64,000 nt of DNA from Bacilli bacterium (lineage in GTDB: Bacteria; Bacillota_I; Bacilli_A; RF39; UBA660), in NCBI GenBank assembly GCA_900768815.1, contig CAAGEE010000002.1, positions 1 to 64,000 on the forward strand. Direction: 5' to 3'. Of this stretch, positions 44,440 through 53,587 are shown in pieces. The translations under genes and the position numbers were made by a program. Numbering within the stretch: position 1 is the first letter of the stretch; each line of letters starts with the position of its first letter. The notes under the pieces were generated by a model. That model saw nothing but the letters and a program-made list of their open reading frames with translations. It did not search any database and was not told where the DNA came from.

Positions 44440-44468
44440 TTGAAAAAGATGCAAAAATATGATACAAT
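44440..44468 (+). promoter_or_regulatory. Promoter for dnaG-sigA-trmK
   Basis: TTGAAA (44440-44445), 17 bases, TACAAT (44463-44468). Confidence 0.75.
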
Positions 44469-44496
44469 ATGTGTTGTTTAGAAGGAGTGGTGTCAG

Positions 44497-46221
44497 TTGA
44501 ATAATGACTTAGCGAATGAAATTCGTAGTAAGACAGATATTGTTGACATCATAGGAGAAAGAATACCTTTAGTGGCAAGAGGTAAAAACTTCTTTGGAGT
44601 TTGTCCATTTCATGATGATTCCAATCCTTCGATGTGCGTTTCAAGAGAAAAACAAATCTATACTTGTTTTTCTTGTCATGCTACAGGGAATGTTTATACC
44701 TTTTTAATGAATTATGAGCATATCGATTTTAGAGAGGCATTAAGATATTTAGGAGAAAAAGTAGGGGTAAATGTTTCTTCAATAAATATTAAAAAAAAGA
44801 CTACTAAGTTTGAACATTTATATGAAGCATATAACTTTGCAGTTAAATATTTTCAAAATAACTTGTCGGCAGCTGTTGGTAAAGAGGCAAGGTCTTACTT
44901 AAGTAAACGTGGTATTAATGAAGAAGCAATTAAAGAATTTGAAATTGGTTTATCATTAGAGAGTCGAGATGATTTAACTAAGTTATTAGTTAGTAAAAAA
45001 TATGAACTCAGTACTTTAAATAAAATTGGATTATCTAGTGATGATCATGATATATATGATGATAGAATTATGTTTCCACTGTATGATGTTTCTGGGCAAG
45101 TAGTTGGATTTAGTGGAAGAATATATAAAGATGTAGATCAGAATAAATACTTAAATACGAAAGAGACAGATATCTTTAAAAAGGGCGAAATGTTATACCA
45201 TTACCATGTTGCGAGAGAAGAGTGCAGACTTAAAAAGTCTGTTATCGTAATGGAAGGGTTTATGGATGTTATTAGAGCAAGCATTGTAGGAGTTAAAAAT
45301 ACAGTTGCTTTAATGGGAACTGCTTTAACTAATAATCAATTTAATTTAATTAAGAGACTTTCTAATAACATTATTTTATGTTTAGACGGAGATGATCCAG
45401 GAGTTAAGGCAATGCTTAGTATAGGGGAGCATTTACTTGATGAGGGAGTTGAAGTAAAAGTAGTAGTTTTACCAGATAATGATGATCCAGATTCATTTAT
45501 ATTAAAACATGGTAAAGATAGATTTATTGGACTTGTTGAGAATGCTTTAAACTTTAGTGATTTTAAAATGCAACAGTTACGAAAAAATGTTAATTTTAGA
45601 AGTGATGAAGAAAAAGCAAATTATATAAATGAAGTTTTAAAAGAAACAGTTAAAATAAATGATACGATTAGAGTAGAAATAGTACTTAAAAGACTTGAAA
45701 AAGAATTTGATATAAGTTATAATACACTGGAAAAACGTTTTAAAGACTTGATGGAGTTTAAAAAGACAACTAAAAGAGTGGGTCCAGAGGTAGTAAATAG
45801 AGTAGTTAAGAAAACAAAGTATGATAAAGCAGTTGAACAAATACTTTACTTTATGCTTAATAATGATTGGGTAATTAGTCAAGTAGAGAGGGAAAATATA
45901 GTGTTTCCAAGTGAAGAGAGTAGAATACTTTCTAGTGAGATTATTTATTATTATAAGTTGTATGGTAATATAAATGTTCCTGATTTTTATACTTATGTTC
46001 AAGATAAAGAAGATGTTCTAGTTTTACTTAATTCTATATTAGCAGATAGTTATAGTGAGGAGACTACAAAAGAAGAGTTATTTCAATTTTTAAAGGTTAT
46101 AAAGGATTATCGCTGTAGCCAAGAAATTAAAAGATTAACTAATTTAATGAAAAAAGAAGTAGATCCATTAGAACAAGCTAAGATAGCGGATAAAATTAGA
46201 AGGTTAAGAATGGGAGAATAG
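44497..46221 (+). CDS. dnaG: DNA primase
   Basis: Makes RNA primers at the replication fork. CHC2 zinc finger CPFHDD...CFSCHATG at 40-66, the primase core (residues 115-240), Toprim (VIVMEGFMDVI, CLDGDDPGVKA) and a DnaB-binding C-terminal part. Length 574. Start is TTG at 44497 with AAGGAG 10 bases upstream. Followed by sigA in the classical macromolecular synthesis operon; rpsU is not present here. Confidence 0.96.
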   Translation: MNNDLANEIRSKTDIVDIIGERIPLVARGKNFFGVCPFHDDSNPSMCVSREKQIYTCFSCHATGNVYTFLMNYEHIDFREALRYLGEKVGVNVSSINIKKKTTKFEHLYEAYNFAVKYFQNNLSAAVGKEARSYLSKRGINEEAIKEFEIGLSLESRDDLTKLLVSKKYELSTLNKIGLSSDDHDIYDDRIMFPLYDVSGQVVGFSGRIYKDVDQNKYLNTKETDIFKKGEMLYHYHVAREECRLKKSVIVMEGFMDVIRASIVGVKNTVALMGTALTNNQFNLIKRLSNNIILCLDGDDPGVKAMLSIGEHLLDEGVEVKVVVLPDNDDPDSFILKHGKDRFIGLVENALNFSDFKMQQLRKNVNFRSDEEKANYINEVLKETVKINDTIRVEIVLKRLEKEFDISYNTLEKRFKDLMEFKKTTKRVGPEVVNRVVKKTKYDKAVEQILYFMLNNDWVISQVERENIVFPSEESRILSSEIIYYYKLYGNINVPDFYTYVQDKEDVLVLLNSILADSYSEETTKEELFQFLKVIKDYRCSQEIKRLTNLMKKEVDPLEQAKIADKIRRLRMGE

Positions 46222-46224
46222 AGC

Positions 46225-47316
46225 ATGGTTGGAGAAATAAAAACACTTGAAGAAAGAAAGAATAAATTACTAGCAAAAGGTAAGAAACAAGGTTTTATTA
46301 CTTATGAACAATTAGCAGAAGAATTAAAGGGTTTAGATGTAGATAGTGATTCATTAGATGATTTATATAATACTTTAGTTGAGGCAGACATTGATATAGT
46401 TACAGAAGATGGTAGTGATGATGCTTCTGGTGAAGAAATTACGTCAGATGTAGTAGTTGAAGATATTACATTATCTAAAGATGTTAAAATTAATGATCCT
46501 GTACGTATGTACTTAAAAGAAATTGGACGTATTAACTTACTTACTTCAGATGAAGAGTTTGAATATGCTAAGAGAGCTGAAGAGGGTGATGAGGAAGCAA
46601 AGAGAATGCTTGCTGAATCAAATTTACGTTTAGTTGTTAGTATTGCAAAAAGATATGTAGGACGTGGAATGTTATTCTTAGATTTAATTCAAGAAGGAAA
46701 TATTGGATTAATGAAAGCGGTAGATAAGTTTGATCCTACCAAGGGATATAAATTCTCTACATATGCTACTTGGTGGATTAGACAAGCAATTACAAGAGCA
46801 ATAGCTGATCAAGCTAGAACAATACGTGTACCAGTACATATGGTTGAAACTATTAATAAATTGGCACGTGTACAAAGACAATTAACACAAGAGTTAAATC
46901 GTGAACCAACAGATGAAGAAATTGCTAAAAAGTTAGGAATTTCTATTGATAAAGTTCGTGAAGTTTATAAAATTTCACAAGATCCAGTTTCGTTGGAAAC
47001 ACCAATAGGTGAAGAAGATGATTCACATTTAGGCGATTTTATTAAAGATGAGAGAACTATGGGCCCAGAAGAGTATGCAACAGTTGAAATGTTAAAAGAA
47101 GAGTTATCTGGAGTTTTATCAACTTTAACAGATCGTGAAGAAAAGGTACTTAGACTTAGATTTGGTCTTAATGATGGACAATGTAGAACACTAGAAGAAG
47201 TTGGACAAATATTTGGAGTTACTCGTGAGAGAATTAGACAAATAGAGGCTAAAGCACTTCGTAAATTAAGACACCCTTCTCGTAGTCGAAAATTAAAGGA
47301 TTTCTTGACTGATTAA
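46225..47316 (+). CDS. sigA: Primary sigma factor SigA (RpoD)
   Basis: Housekeeping sigma of 363 residues. Acidic region 1.1 at 1-90, region 1.2 from DPVRMYLKEIG, region 2 with KGYKFSTYATWWIRQAITRA, region 3, and region 4 with VTRERIRQIEAKALRKLRHP. ATG at 46225 lies 3 bases after the dnaG stop, with GGGAG about 10 bases upstream. Confidence 0.97.
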   Translation: MVGEIKTLEERKNKLLAKGKKQGFITYEQLAEELKGLDVDSDSLDDLYNTLVEADIDIVTEDGSDDASGEEITSDVVVEDITLSKDVKINDPVRMYLKEIGRINLLTSDEEFEYAKRAEEGDEEAKRMLAESNLRLVVSIAKRYVGRGMLFLDLIQEGNIGLMKAVDKFDPTKGYKFSTYATWWIRQAITRAIADQARTIRVPVHMVETINKLARVQRQLTQELNREPTDEEIAKKLGISIDKVREVYKISQDPVSLETPIGEEDDSHLGDFIKDERTMGPEEYATVEMLKEELSGVLSTLTDREEKVLRLRFGLNDGQCRTLEEVGQIFGVTRERIRQIEAKALRKLRHPSRSRKLKDFLTD

Positions 47317-47978
47317 TGAAAATTAATTATAGATTAAAACATATAGGGGATTTAGTAGAAGCTAACTCCTTTTGTTTAGATATTGGTTGTGATCATGCTT
47401 TTTTAGATATTTACTTAGTTAAACAAAATAAGAATATTAAAGCAATTGCTTCTGATATAGCTGAAGGTCCAGTTAAACAAGCAAGAGAGAATATAAAAAG
47501 AGAAGGGTTAGAAGATATAATAGAAGTTAGACTGGGAAATGGTTTAGATACTTATTCAGATGAAGTTAATACTGTGATTATTGCTGGTATGGGTGGAAGA
47601 AATATGATAGGTATATTTAAAAATAATATGAAAGTATTAAAAAAAATAGATACTATTATAGTTAGTCCTAATAATTATCAGATAGATGTTAAGAAGTTTT
47701 TAACTAAGAATGGTTTTTATATTGATGATGAAGAATTAGTTAAAGAAAAGAAGTTTATTTATCAGATAATTAAATTTAAAAGAGGTAGGAAACATTATAC
47801 TAGAAAAGAATTTTTCTTTGGACCTGTACTTCTTAAGAAAAAGGGTAATTTATTTGAGGAGTATTATAAAAGAGAAAAGTTATCTAGAGAGATTCTTATT
47901 TCTATATTACCTAAGAATTATAGGTATAAAAAATTTATTACTAAAAGAGAAATTAAGATGATAGAGAAGGAACTGTAG
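47316..47978 (+). CDS. trmK: tRNA (adenine-22-N1)-methyltransferase TrmK
   Basis: SAM-dependent methyltransferase of 220 residues. SAM motif LDIGCDHAFLDIYL, then ASDIAEGPVKQARENI, and GMGGRNMIGIF are typical for TrmK (YqfN). The start shares one base with the sigA stop. sigA-trmK is the Bacillus order. Confidence 0.93.
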   Translation: MKINYRLKHIGDLVEANSFCLDIGCDHAFLDIYLVKQNKNIKAIASDIAEGPVKQARENIKREGLEDIIEVRLGNGLDTYSDEVNTVIIAGMGGRNMIGIFKNNMKVLKKIDTIIVSPNNYQIDVKKFLTKNGFYIDDEELVKEKKFIYQIIKFKRGRKHYTRKEFFFGPVLLKKKGNLFEEYYKREKLSREILISILPKNYRYKKFITKREIKMIEKEL

Positions 47979-47992
47979 AGTTCTTTTTTTGA
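47967..47992 (+). terminator. Terminator after trmK
   Basis: Stem AAGGAACT / AGTTCTTT (one G-U pair) with a 4-base loop, overlapping the stop, then a T run. Confidence 0.7.
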
Positions 47993-48045
47993 TATATTCT
48001 TGGGAAATATACTTTTGAATAGTTGTTTCTATTGATTGTGTAAAC

Positions 48046-48074
48046 TTGACATTACTACTCTTCTATGCTACTCT
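48046..48074 (+). promoter_or_regulatory. Promoter for the GH25 protein
   Basis: TTGACA (48046-48051), 17 bases, TACTCT (48069-48074) with an extended TGc. Confidence 0.6.
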
Positions 48075-48102
48075 TTTTTTATAATATGGAGGGTTAAGTA
48101 GT

Positions 48103-49998
48103 ATGAGAAATGTTAATGTTAATAGTGAGAAAATTGAGGAGTCTTTAAAAAGAAGTAGGAATGGAAATTTTTCTGTAAAAAGGGTTGCTTCTGCTCTTTT
48201 AGCTGGTCTTATTATTAGTGGTAGTGCAATTGGGCTTTCTGGTTGTAATACTAAAGATAAGCAATCTAAATATCCTGATTATGTACCTGGTTACTCTAGT
48301 GTTGAAGCAGTAAAAGATAATACTGATGATAGTTTTGTTATTTTGGATGTTGGTAATCATAGTAGACAGAGAAAAATATCAGAAATAAAAAAGGGGAATG
48401 AAAAAGATATTTCTCTTGGAGTTGTTATTTCTACAGATGCTGATAGTGAGGCGGCTATTTATGATGATGTTGAATATGTTAGAAGTTTAATAAATAATTA
48501 TGATATTAATTTTCCTGTATATTTAAATATAGAGAGTATTGTTAATAATAAGTCTTTAAATAATGAAATGAAAGGTAAATTAATATCAGACTTTTTAGGT
48601 AAGTGTTCAGCTAATCATATATTTGTTGGTGTATATGGTACTGATAGTACTTTGTGTATGGCCTCTAAGTATTTTGATTTTAAAGATTATGATGCTTTTG
48701 TTGTTATGGACAGTGATAGTATTAAGTATTCTGGAGCTTGTACTGTTTTTAAAACGAAAGATGGGGAGATTTTTTCTAAAGAGGATCTTAGCAAAACCAT
48801 TCAAGAAAACACTTTAAATGAGGCTGGTTCTTTAGTTAATGATAAGAAGTCTTTTGTTAAAGGTAGTGATGAGTTACTTCAATTATCATTAGAGTGTGGA
48901 CTTAGCTATGATGAGTTACTTGAATATAATGGGCTTAAGGAAAAAGACTTAGAAGAGGGATGCGAGGTTAAAATACCTTCTAGGGTTGGAGCAAGTGTTA
49001 AAATTTTGGATGAGGCTAGTTTAGATGATAACATGATTATGGGTTGTGATATTTCATATTGTCAAGATAATGTTGATTGGAATAAAGCTAAGGAAAACTT
49101 TGACTTTGTTATTGTACGAGTAAGTCAAGGAAATTCACTTGATGAGAGATTTACTTCACATATAGAAAATGCTAATAAACATGGTGTTGCAGCAGGAGTT
49201 TATTGTTTTAATAATTATAATGCTAAGTCATGTGATAATTTAGAAAGGTTTGTTGAATTAGAAAAGAATCAAGCTGACTTTGTTGTTAACTCTTTACAAA
49301 ATCATAAGATTGACTATCCAGTGTATTTAGATATTGAACGTTGTCGTAACAATGAATATGGAGTTTCTTGGAATGAGTTGTTACCTAGGGATTATACTGT
49401 TTCTATGATTAATACTTGGTGTAGCAAAATTGATAGTGCTGGTTATATTCCTGGTCTTTATTTTAGTGAGGATTGTTACAATTATTTAACAAGTGTATGT
49501 GATAGTATTAAGAGTAGTGCTAGTAAATCAGAAGAAGAGGCAAAGTTTGTTGACAATTTTGAAAAAACTCGTAAGTGGTTAGCTGGCGGTGAGCAATATG
49601 GTAATACATCATATGATATATCTGAGGTTAAAGAGCCATCTGAAGATCGAAAAAGAGAATTTAATGATGTTGATGTTTTTCAAGTTACTTCTACAGCGAC
49701 TAATTCAGGAGCTGGTAATTGGCATGGACATGTAGATGTTAATTTTTCTAGTACGGATTATAGTAAGAATACTACTTCGGAAAATGTTGAACCTGTAGAT
49801 ATAAAAGACTTTGATAAAGGAAAAGAAATACAAGGTAAGCTTGTTGGAATGTTACCTACTGCTGGAGTATTCTTAAGTGGTGCTGCTTTAGGTACATACT
49901 TTGATAGAAGACATCTTAAAAAAGAAAGAGAAAAAAGAGAAGAAAGAAGAGCTAGGAGAGAAGCTGGAAATAATGGACAAAAGCATGGAGGTTATTAA
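48103..49998 (+). CDS. Membrane-bound GH25-type lysozyme-like protein with LysM
   Basis: 631 residues. A 30-residue basic start is followed by a hydrophobic stretch ending in the lipobox LSGC near residue 48. Residues 60-210 look like a degenerate GH25 barrel (VILDVGNHSRQ, VYLNIES). A LysM-like repeat sits at about 247-291 (KGSDELLQLSLECGLSYDEL). The second GH25 domain at 307-560 looks active: GCDISYCQDNVDW, PVYLDIERC and HVDVNFSS. A C-terminal TM helix (about 585-605) and a highly charged KKEREKREERRARRE tail follow. It probably cuts peptidoglycan at the membrane surface. GGAGGG before the ATG. Confidence 0.85.
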   Translation: MRNVNVNSEKIEESLKRSRNGNFSVKRVASALLAGLIISGSAIGLSGCNTKDKQSKYPDYVPGYSSVEAVKDNTDDSFVILDVGNHSRQRKISEIKKGNEKDISLGVVISTDADSEAAIYDDVEYVRSLINNYDINFPVYLNIESIVNNKSLNNEMKGKLISDFLGKCSANHIFVGVYGTDSTLCMASKYFDFKDYDAFVVMDSDSIKYSGACTVFKTKDGEIFSKEDLSKTIQENTLNEAGSLVNDKKSFVKGSDELLQLSLECGLSYDELLEYNGLKEKDLEEGCEVKIPSRVGASVKILDEASLDDNMIMGCDISYCQDNVDWNKAKENFDFVIVRVSQGNSLDERFTSHIENANKHGVAAGVYCFNNYNAKSCDNLERFVELEKNQADFVVNSLQNHKIDYPVYLDIERCRNNEYGVSWNELLPRDYTVSMINTWCSKIDSAGYIPGLYFSEDCYNYLTSVCDSIKSSASKSEEEAKFVDNFEKTRKWLAGGEQYGNTSYDISEVKEPSEDRKREFNDVDVFQVTSTATNSGAGNWHGHVDVNFSSTDYSKNTTSENVEPVDIKDFDKGKEIQGKLVGMLPTAGVFLSGAALGTYFDRRHLKKEREKREERRARREAGNNGQKHGGY

Positions 49999-50028
49999 GA
50001 GATCAATAATTTTATTGGTCTTTTTTTC
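49998..50028 (+). terminator. Terminator after the GH25 gene
   Basis: 8-bp stem AGATCAAT (50000-50007) / ATTGGTCT (50014-50021) with one G-U pair, then a T run. Confidence 0.75.
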
Positions 50029-50034
50029 TTTTGC

Positions 50035-50063
50035 TTTACATATTCTTTATATTGTGGTATACT
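50035..50063 (+). promoter_or_regulatory. Promoter for the gene at 50101
   Basis: TTTACA (50035-50040), 17 bases, TATACT (50058-50063) with an extended TGG. Confidence 0.65.
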
Positions 50064-50100
50064 TATGGAACTTTTGTGTACAGAGGGGAGAAATATAAAT

Positions 50101-50568
50101 ATGTTAGATTACGAAAGAGAAGATTCAGTAGACAGAATAATTTTTGATTATATAAATCAAGCTTTTCCTGTTACTTTTGGACCTAATTATAGAGGACCTA
50201 GAAATGTTACGTTTGGTAAAAATAAAGAGATGAAGGATTTAGCTTATAAATTAAGAAGAAATGGAATACAGTCAGAAGAAGTATTAAAACTTTTGCTTAG
50301 TGATAGGCCATTTGGAGAGATAAGTGATGTTACTTATGTTGATTTTATTTATCGATATATTAATTTAGTGGTACCAGGTAGAGATGAGACTAGTGAAAGT
50401 GAACAAGTTGATTTTCGTGATTTGTACTTTGAAAAAGTAAATGAGATTGTTTCTAATGGATATGGAATGGATGTTGCTTTTAAATATGTCGTTAGAGGAG
50501 AGATTCCAATAAAATCAATAGTAATAGTTAATCCAAAACAATATGTAAAGACAAATAAAAAGAGCTAA
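50101..50568 (+). CDS. Hypothetical soluble protein
   Basis: 155 residues, not recognised. It has no TM helix or signal peptide and looks helical, with two similar Asp/Tyr-rich stretches (DSVDRIIFDYINQAF and VTYVDFIYRYINLVV). GGGGAG precedes the ATG at 50101. Its own promoter and a shared terminator make it a single-gene unit. Overlaps the convergent gene by 4 bases. Confidence 0.65.
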   Translation: MLDYEREDSVDRIIFDYINQAFPVTFGPNYRGPRNVTFGKNKEMKDLAYKLRRNGIQSEEVLKLLLSDRPFGEISDVTYVDFIYRYINLVVPGRDETSESEQVDFRDLYFEKVNEIVSNGYGMDVAFKYVVRGEIPIKSIVIVNPKQYVKTNKKS

Positions 50569-50580
50569 GACTCTTTTTTT
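50557..50580. terminator. Bidirectional terminator across two stop codons
   Basis: AAAAAGAG (50557-50564) / CTCTTTTT (50571-50578), spanning the stops of both convergent genes. Confidence 0.8.
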
Positions 50581-50930
50581 CTATTTATACCAATCATACT
50601 ACCTAAAATGGATGTTATAAAAATAATAATATAATAAATTAGGACTTTTATTTTTATTGGAGAAGAAGTAATTAGAGAGATAATGATAAATATAGGAATA
50701 ATTATTAAAGCAAATTTAATACCTTCTAGATAACCTTTGCTAGTTGTTGATTTACCTAAAATAAAGCTACTTATAAATATGTTTGCTAAGATAATTATAA
50801 TTTTTAAGATCTTATTTATATTTGGACTAATTAAATTAAAATAATAAAGAAGAGATATTATGAATAAAGAAATAATTATAGAGAACATTGTAAATAGAAG
50901 TCTTTTACCATATCTTTTTATATAAGTCAT
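50565..50930 (-). CDS. TIGR04086-type four-helix membrane protein
   Basis: 121 residues with four TM helices (about 10-32, 38-58, 64-86, 92-113) and little else. Length, the KGYLEG loop after helix 2 and the final GSMIG fit the TIGR04086/YrzE group, found near secDF in Bacilli. The ATG at 50930 has a GAGGTG site; four more codons upstream are open. Function unknown. Confidence 0.6.
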   Translation of the reverse strand: MTYIKRYGKRLLFTMFSIIISLFIISLLYYFNLISPNINKILKIIIILANIFISSFILGKSTTSKGYLEGIKFALIIIPIFIIISLITSSPIKIKVLIYYIIIFITSILGSMIGINRKKES

Positions 50931-51002
50931 ATTACACCTCAATTAATATTATGTTTAAGTATAAAAAATATGATTTTAGACATTATATTAATGGTGATAA
51001 TT

Positions 51003-51647
51003 ATGAAATATTTATTAGTCTTTGGAAAGAGTTTATTCTTTTACTTATTGATAACTATAGTATATAGACTTATGGGTAAAAGAGAAATTGGAGAATTATC
51101 GATAATGGATTTTATAGTATCAATATTTATAGCGGAACTTGCGGCGATATCGATAGAAAATTATAATGATAGTATGTTTTTATCTATTATACCTATTGGT
51201 GTATTGGTTGCTTTACAAATTATTACTTCAAAAATATCTTTTAAGAGTGAGAAAGTTAGAAGTGTTATAGATGGAAATCCTTCAGTTATTATTAATAGAG
51301 GGAAGATTAATTTTGGAGAAATGTTAAAACAAAGATATAATTTAGATGATTTATTAACTCAACTTAGAGCAAAGTCTATTAAATCAATAGAAGAAGTTGA
51401 TTATGCAATATTAGAGACTTCTGGTAAATTATCAATATTTAAAAAAGATGATGATAAGAATAGGACTTATCCTTTACCAGTAATTATAGATGGGAAAGTA
51501 CAAGAGGATGTATTAATACAAATTAATAAGAGTATTGGGTGGTTAGAGGAAAATTTAAAAAGAGAGGGGTATTTGTTAGAAGATATATTTTATGGTTTTT
51601 ATAGGAATAAAAGATTATTTTTAATTAGAAATGAAAATATAAAATGA
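51003..51647 (+). CDS. DUF421 (YetF-family) membrane protein
   Basis: 214 residues: three TM helices in the first 85 residues (with the RLMGKREIGELSIMDFIVSI signature) and a soluble C-terminal pair of small domains (VRSVIDGNPSVIINRGKINF, DLLTQLRAKSIKSIEEVDYAILETSG). Both are typical of YetF proteins, whose role is unclear. GGTGAT lies 4 bases before the ATG. Confidence 0.88.
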   Translation: MKYLLVFGKSLFFYLLITIVYRLMGKREIGELSIMDFIVSIFIAELAAISIENYNDSMFLSIIPIGVLVALQIITSKISFKSEKVRSVIDGNPSVIINRGKINFGEMLKQRYNLDDLLTQLRAKSIKSIEEVDYAILETSGKLSIFKKDDDKNRTYPLPVIIDGKVQEDVLIQINKSIGWLEENLKREGYLLEDIFYGFYRNKRLFLIRNENIK

Positions 51648-51691
51648 CAAATTATTTGGATTGTTTTTTATATAGTATTATTGGTGATACT

Positions 51692-52864
51692 ATGAAGAGA
51701 GTAATCTTAATAATTTTTTTGTTTGGGTTAGCATGTATTGTTATTTTTAATAATAATGTTGCTGAGGAGGAGAGAGAAGTTAATAATTTGGAGAAGAGAG
51801 GGGTATTTGTTAGTTATATTGATATTAGTAAATATATTAAGAATAGTGATGTTTCTGTTAGTAAGATGAATATTGTTAAGATGCTTGATAATATTTGTAA
51901 TTTAGGTTTTAATATGGTTATTTTACAGGTGGTTAGTTTTAGTGATGCTATATATAAGTCTAATATATATCCTTGGAGTAGTATTATTTCTTCTTCTGAG
52001 GGTGTTTATCCTGGGTATGATGTATTAGACTATTTTTTGGAAAAAGCCCATGAAAAGGATATTTCTGTATATGCATGGATTAATCCTTATAGGGTTAGAA
52101 CTAATAGTAATATTGATAGTATCAGTAGTTATAATCCTGCTTATAAATATATAGGTAGTGATACTTTATATGTAAATAAAGGTATTTATTTTAATCCAGC
52201 TAAGGAAGAGGTAGAAGATTTAATAGTAGAGGGAGTAGAAGAGTTAATTAGTAATTATAAAGTAGATGGGGTGTTATTTGATGATTATTTTTATCCTGAC
52301 AGAGATGTTTCTATAAATGATTATGAAGCATATTTAGAGAAAAATAAAAATATTAGTTTTTCTGAGTATAAGTTAATGATTATTAATAGAATGATTGAAA
52401 GGGTTCATAGGGTATGCAGTAAACATAATATTTTATTTGGAGTTTCTCCTGATGGAAACATTGATAATAATTATAGTAATGTATGTGCTGATGTTATTAC
52501 ATGGCTTAGTAGTGATAAGTATGTTGACTTTATAATACCACAAATATATTATGGTTTTTATAATGGAAATAAACCTTTTTTAGAAACTGTTAATGAATGG
52601 AATAATTTAATTAAGAATAAGAATATAGATATGTATGTGGCATTGGCTTTTTATAAAGTCGGTTTGGTTGATAATTTTGCTAAGGGTGGGAAGTTTGAAT
52701 GGGAAGTAAATGATAATATTATTATGAAAGAAATACTTATGAGTAGAAATTTAAAACAGTATAGAGGCTTTGTTTTATTTAGATATGGTTATTTATTTGA
52801 TGAAAAGTTATATTCTATTACTACTTTGAAGGAAATTGAAAATATGAAAAAGTTTGTAAAATAA
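51692..52864 (+). CDS. Family 10 glycosyl-hydrolase-like protein (GHL10/DUF187)
   Basis: 390 residues with an N-terminal signal or anchor helix (about 2-20), then a TIM-barrel-like domain: KRGVFVSYIDIS, FNMVILQVVSFSDAIY, VYAWINPYRV, YKVDGVLFDDYFYP and FIIPQIYYGF. These are GHL10 signatures; the family acts on wall glycans where known. GGTGATACT precedes the ATG at 51692; the frame is open back into yetF but without a site. Confidence 0.87.
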   Translation: MKRVILIIFLFGLACIVIFNNNVAEEEREVNNLEKRGVFVSYIDISKYIKNSDVSVSKMNIVKMLDNICNLGFNMVILQVVSFSDAIYKSNIYPWSSIISSSEGVYPGYDVLDYFLEKAHEKDISVYAWINPYRVRTNSNIDSISSYNPAYKYIGSDTLYVNKGIYFNPAKEEVEDLIVEGVEELISNYKVDGVLFDDYFYPDRDVSINDYEAYLEKNKNISFSEYKLMIINRMIERVHRVCSKHNILFGVSPDGNIDNNYSNVCADVITWLSSDKYVDFIIPQIYYGFYNGNKPFLETVNEWNNLIKNKNIDMYVALAFYKVGLVDNFAKGGKFEWEVNDNIIMKEILMSRNLKQYRGFVLFRYGYLFDEKLYSITTLKEIENMKKFVK

Positions 52865-52888
52865 TATTAAATTATTTATTTTTTCTGT

Positions 52889-52894
52889 TATAAT
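52889..52894 (+). promoter_or_regulatory. Extended -10 promoter for the first prepilin gene
   Basis: CTGTTATAAT: TATAAT at 52889-52894 with TGT directly before it. No good -35. Confidence 0.5.
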
Positions 52895-52920
52895 TGTTTT
52901 AAGGTAGGTGAAGAAGAGAA

Positions 52921-53484
52921 GTGTTAAGAAATAAAAATGGTTTTACTTTAGTCGAATTACTGGCAACTGTAGTTATTTTAGGTATTATTATGATTGTTGC
53001 AGTTCCTAATGTTATGGGTATTTTAACTAGAAATAGGTCTAATACTTATTTGGAAGATGCTAAAAAGTTATCTACTTTGGCTGAATATCAAATTAGATCT
53101 GGTAGTAATGCTGTACAAAAACCAGCAACTGGTCAATGTATTGTAATGACTTTATCATATTTGGATAATGCTGAGTTTGAAGATGCTCCTAATGGTGGAG
53201 AGTATTTAAAGAATGTCTCTTTTGTTGTCGTTAAAAAAGAAGGAAATGAACTTAAATATTATGTACAATTACTTGAAAACTATAAAAATACTTATAGAGG
53301 TGTAAAGTTGATTGAGACTTCTAAGTTGACTGAAAATGGTGCTGTTAATAATTATGTTGTTAATGCTAAGAAGGCTGATGTTGAGAGTGTTACTGGATTA
53401 GAAAAGGATAATTTTTTAACTTTTGCTCAAAAATTTAATAGTAGTTTTGCTTGTAATTCAGTTAGTTCTGTTTATTCAAAATAA
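52921..53484 (+). CDS. Type IV prepilin-like protein 1
   Basis: 187 residues. The type III signal LRNKNG followed by FTLVELLATVVILGIIMIV is the class of N-terminus cut by prepilin peptidase after Gly and methylated at Phe. The hydrophobic helix is about 8-28, with Glu5 of the mature form present. The rest is a small pilin head with two Cys (GQCIVM and SFACNS). Start is GTG at 52921 with AGGTAGGTGA about 9 bases upstream. No assembly ATPase or peptidase is near. Confidence 0.85.
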   Translation: MLRNKNGFTLVELLATVVILGIIMIVAVPNVMGILTRNRSNTYLEDAKKLSTLAEYQIRSGSNAVQKPATGQCIVMTLSYLDNAEFEDAPNGGEYLKNVSFVVVKKEGNELKYYVQLLENYKNTYRGVKLIETSKLTENGAVNNYVVNAKKADVESVTGLEKDNFLTFAQKFNSSFACNSVSSVYSK

Positions 53485-53520
53485 ACTTTTGTAAAGTTTA
53501 GTAAAAAGTATAAAAAGCAG

Positions 53521-53549
53521 TTGAATTTTGAAAATTGATATGCTATTAT
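53521..53549 (+). promoter_or_regulatory. Promoter for the second prepilin gene
   Basis: TTGAAT (53521-53526), 17 bases, TATTAT (53544-53549) with an extended TGc. Confidence 0.65.
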
Positions 53550-53587
53550 AAAATTGTAAACAAAATAGAAAGAGAGAGTGAATTGTA

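Noticed and set aside
49901..50098. 65-codon frame ending in a hydrophobic helix after the GH25 gene
   Set aside because: It lies in another frame of the Arg/Lys-rich GH25 tail and runs across a terminator and the next promoter; no ribosome site.
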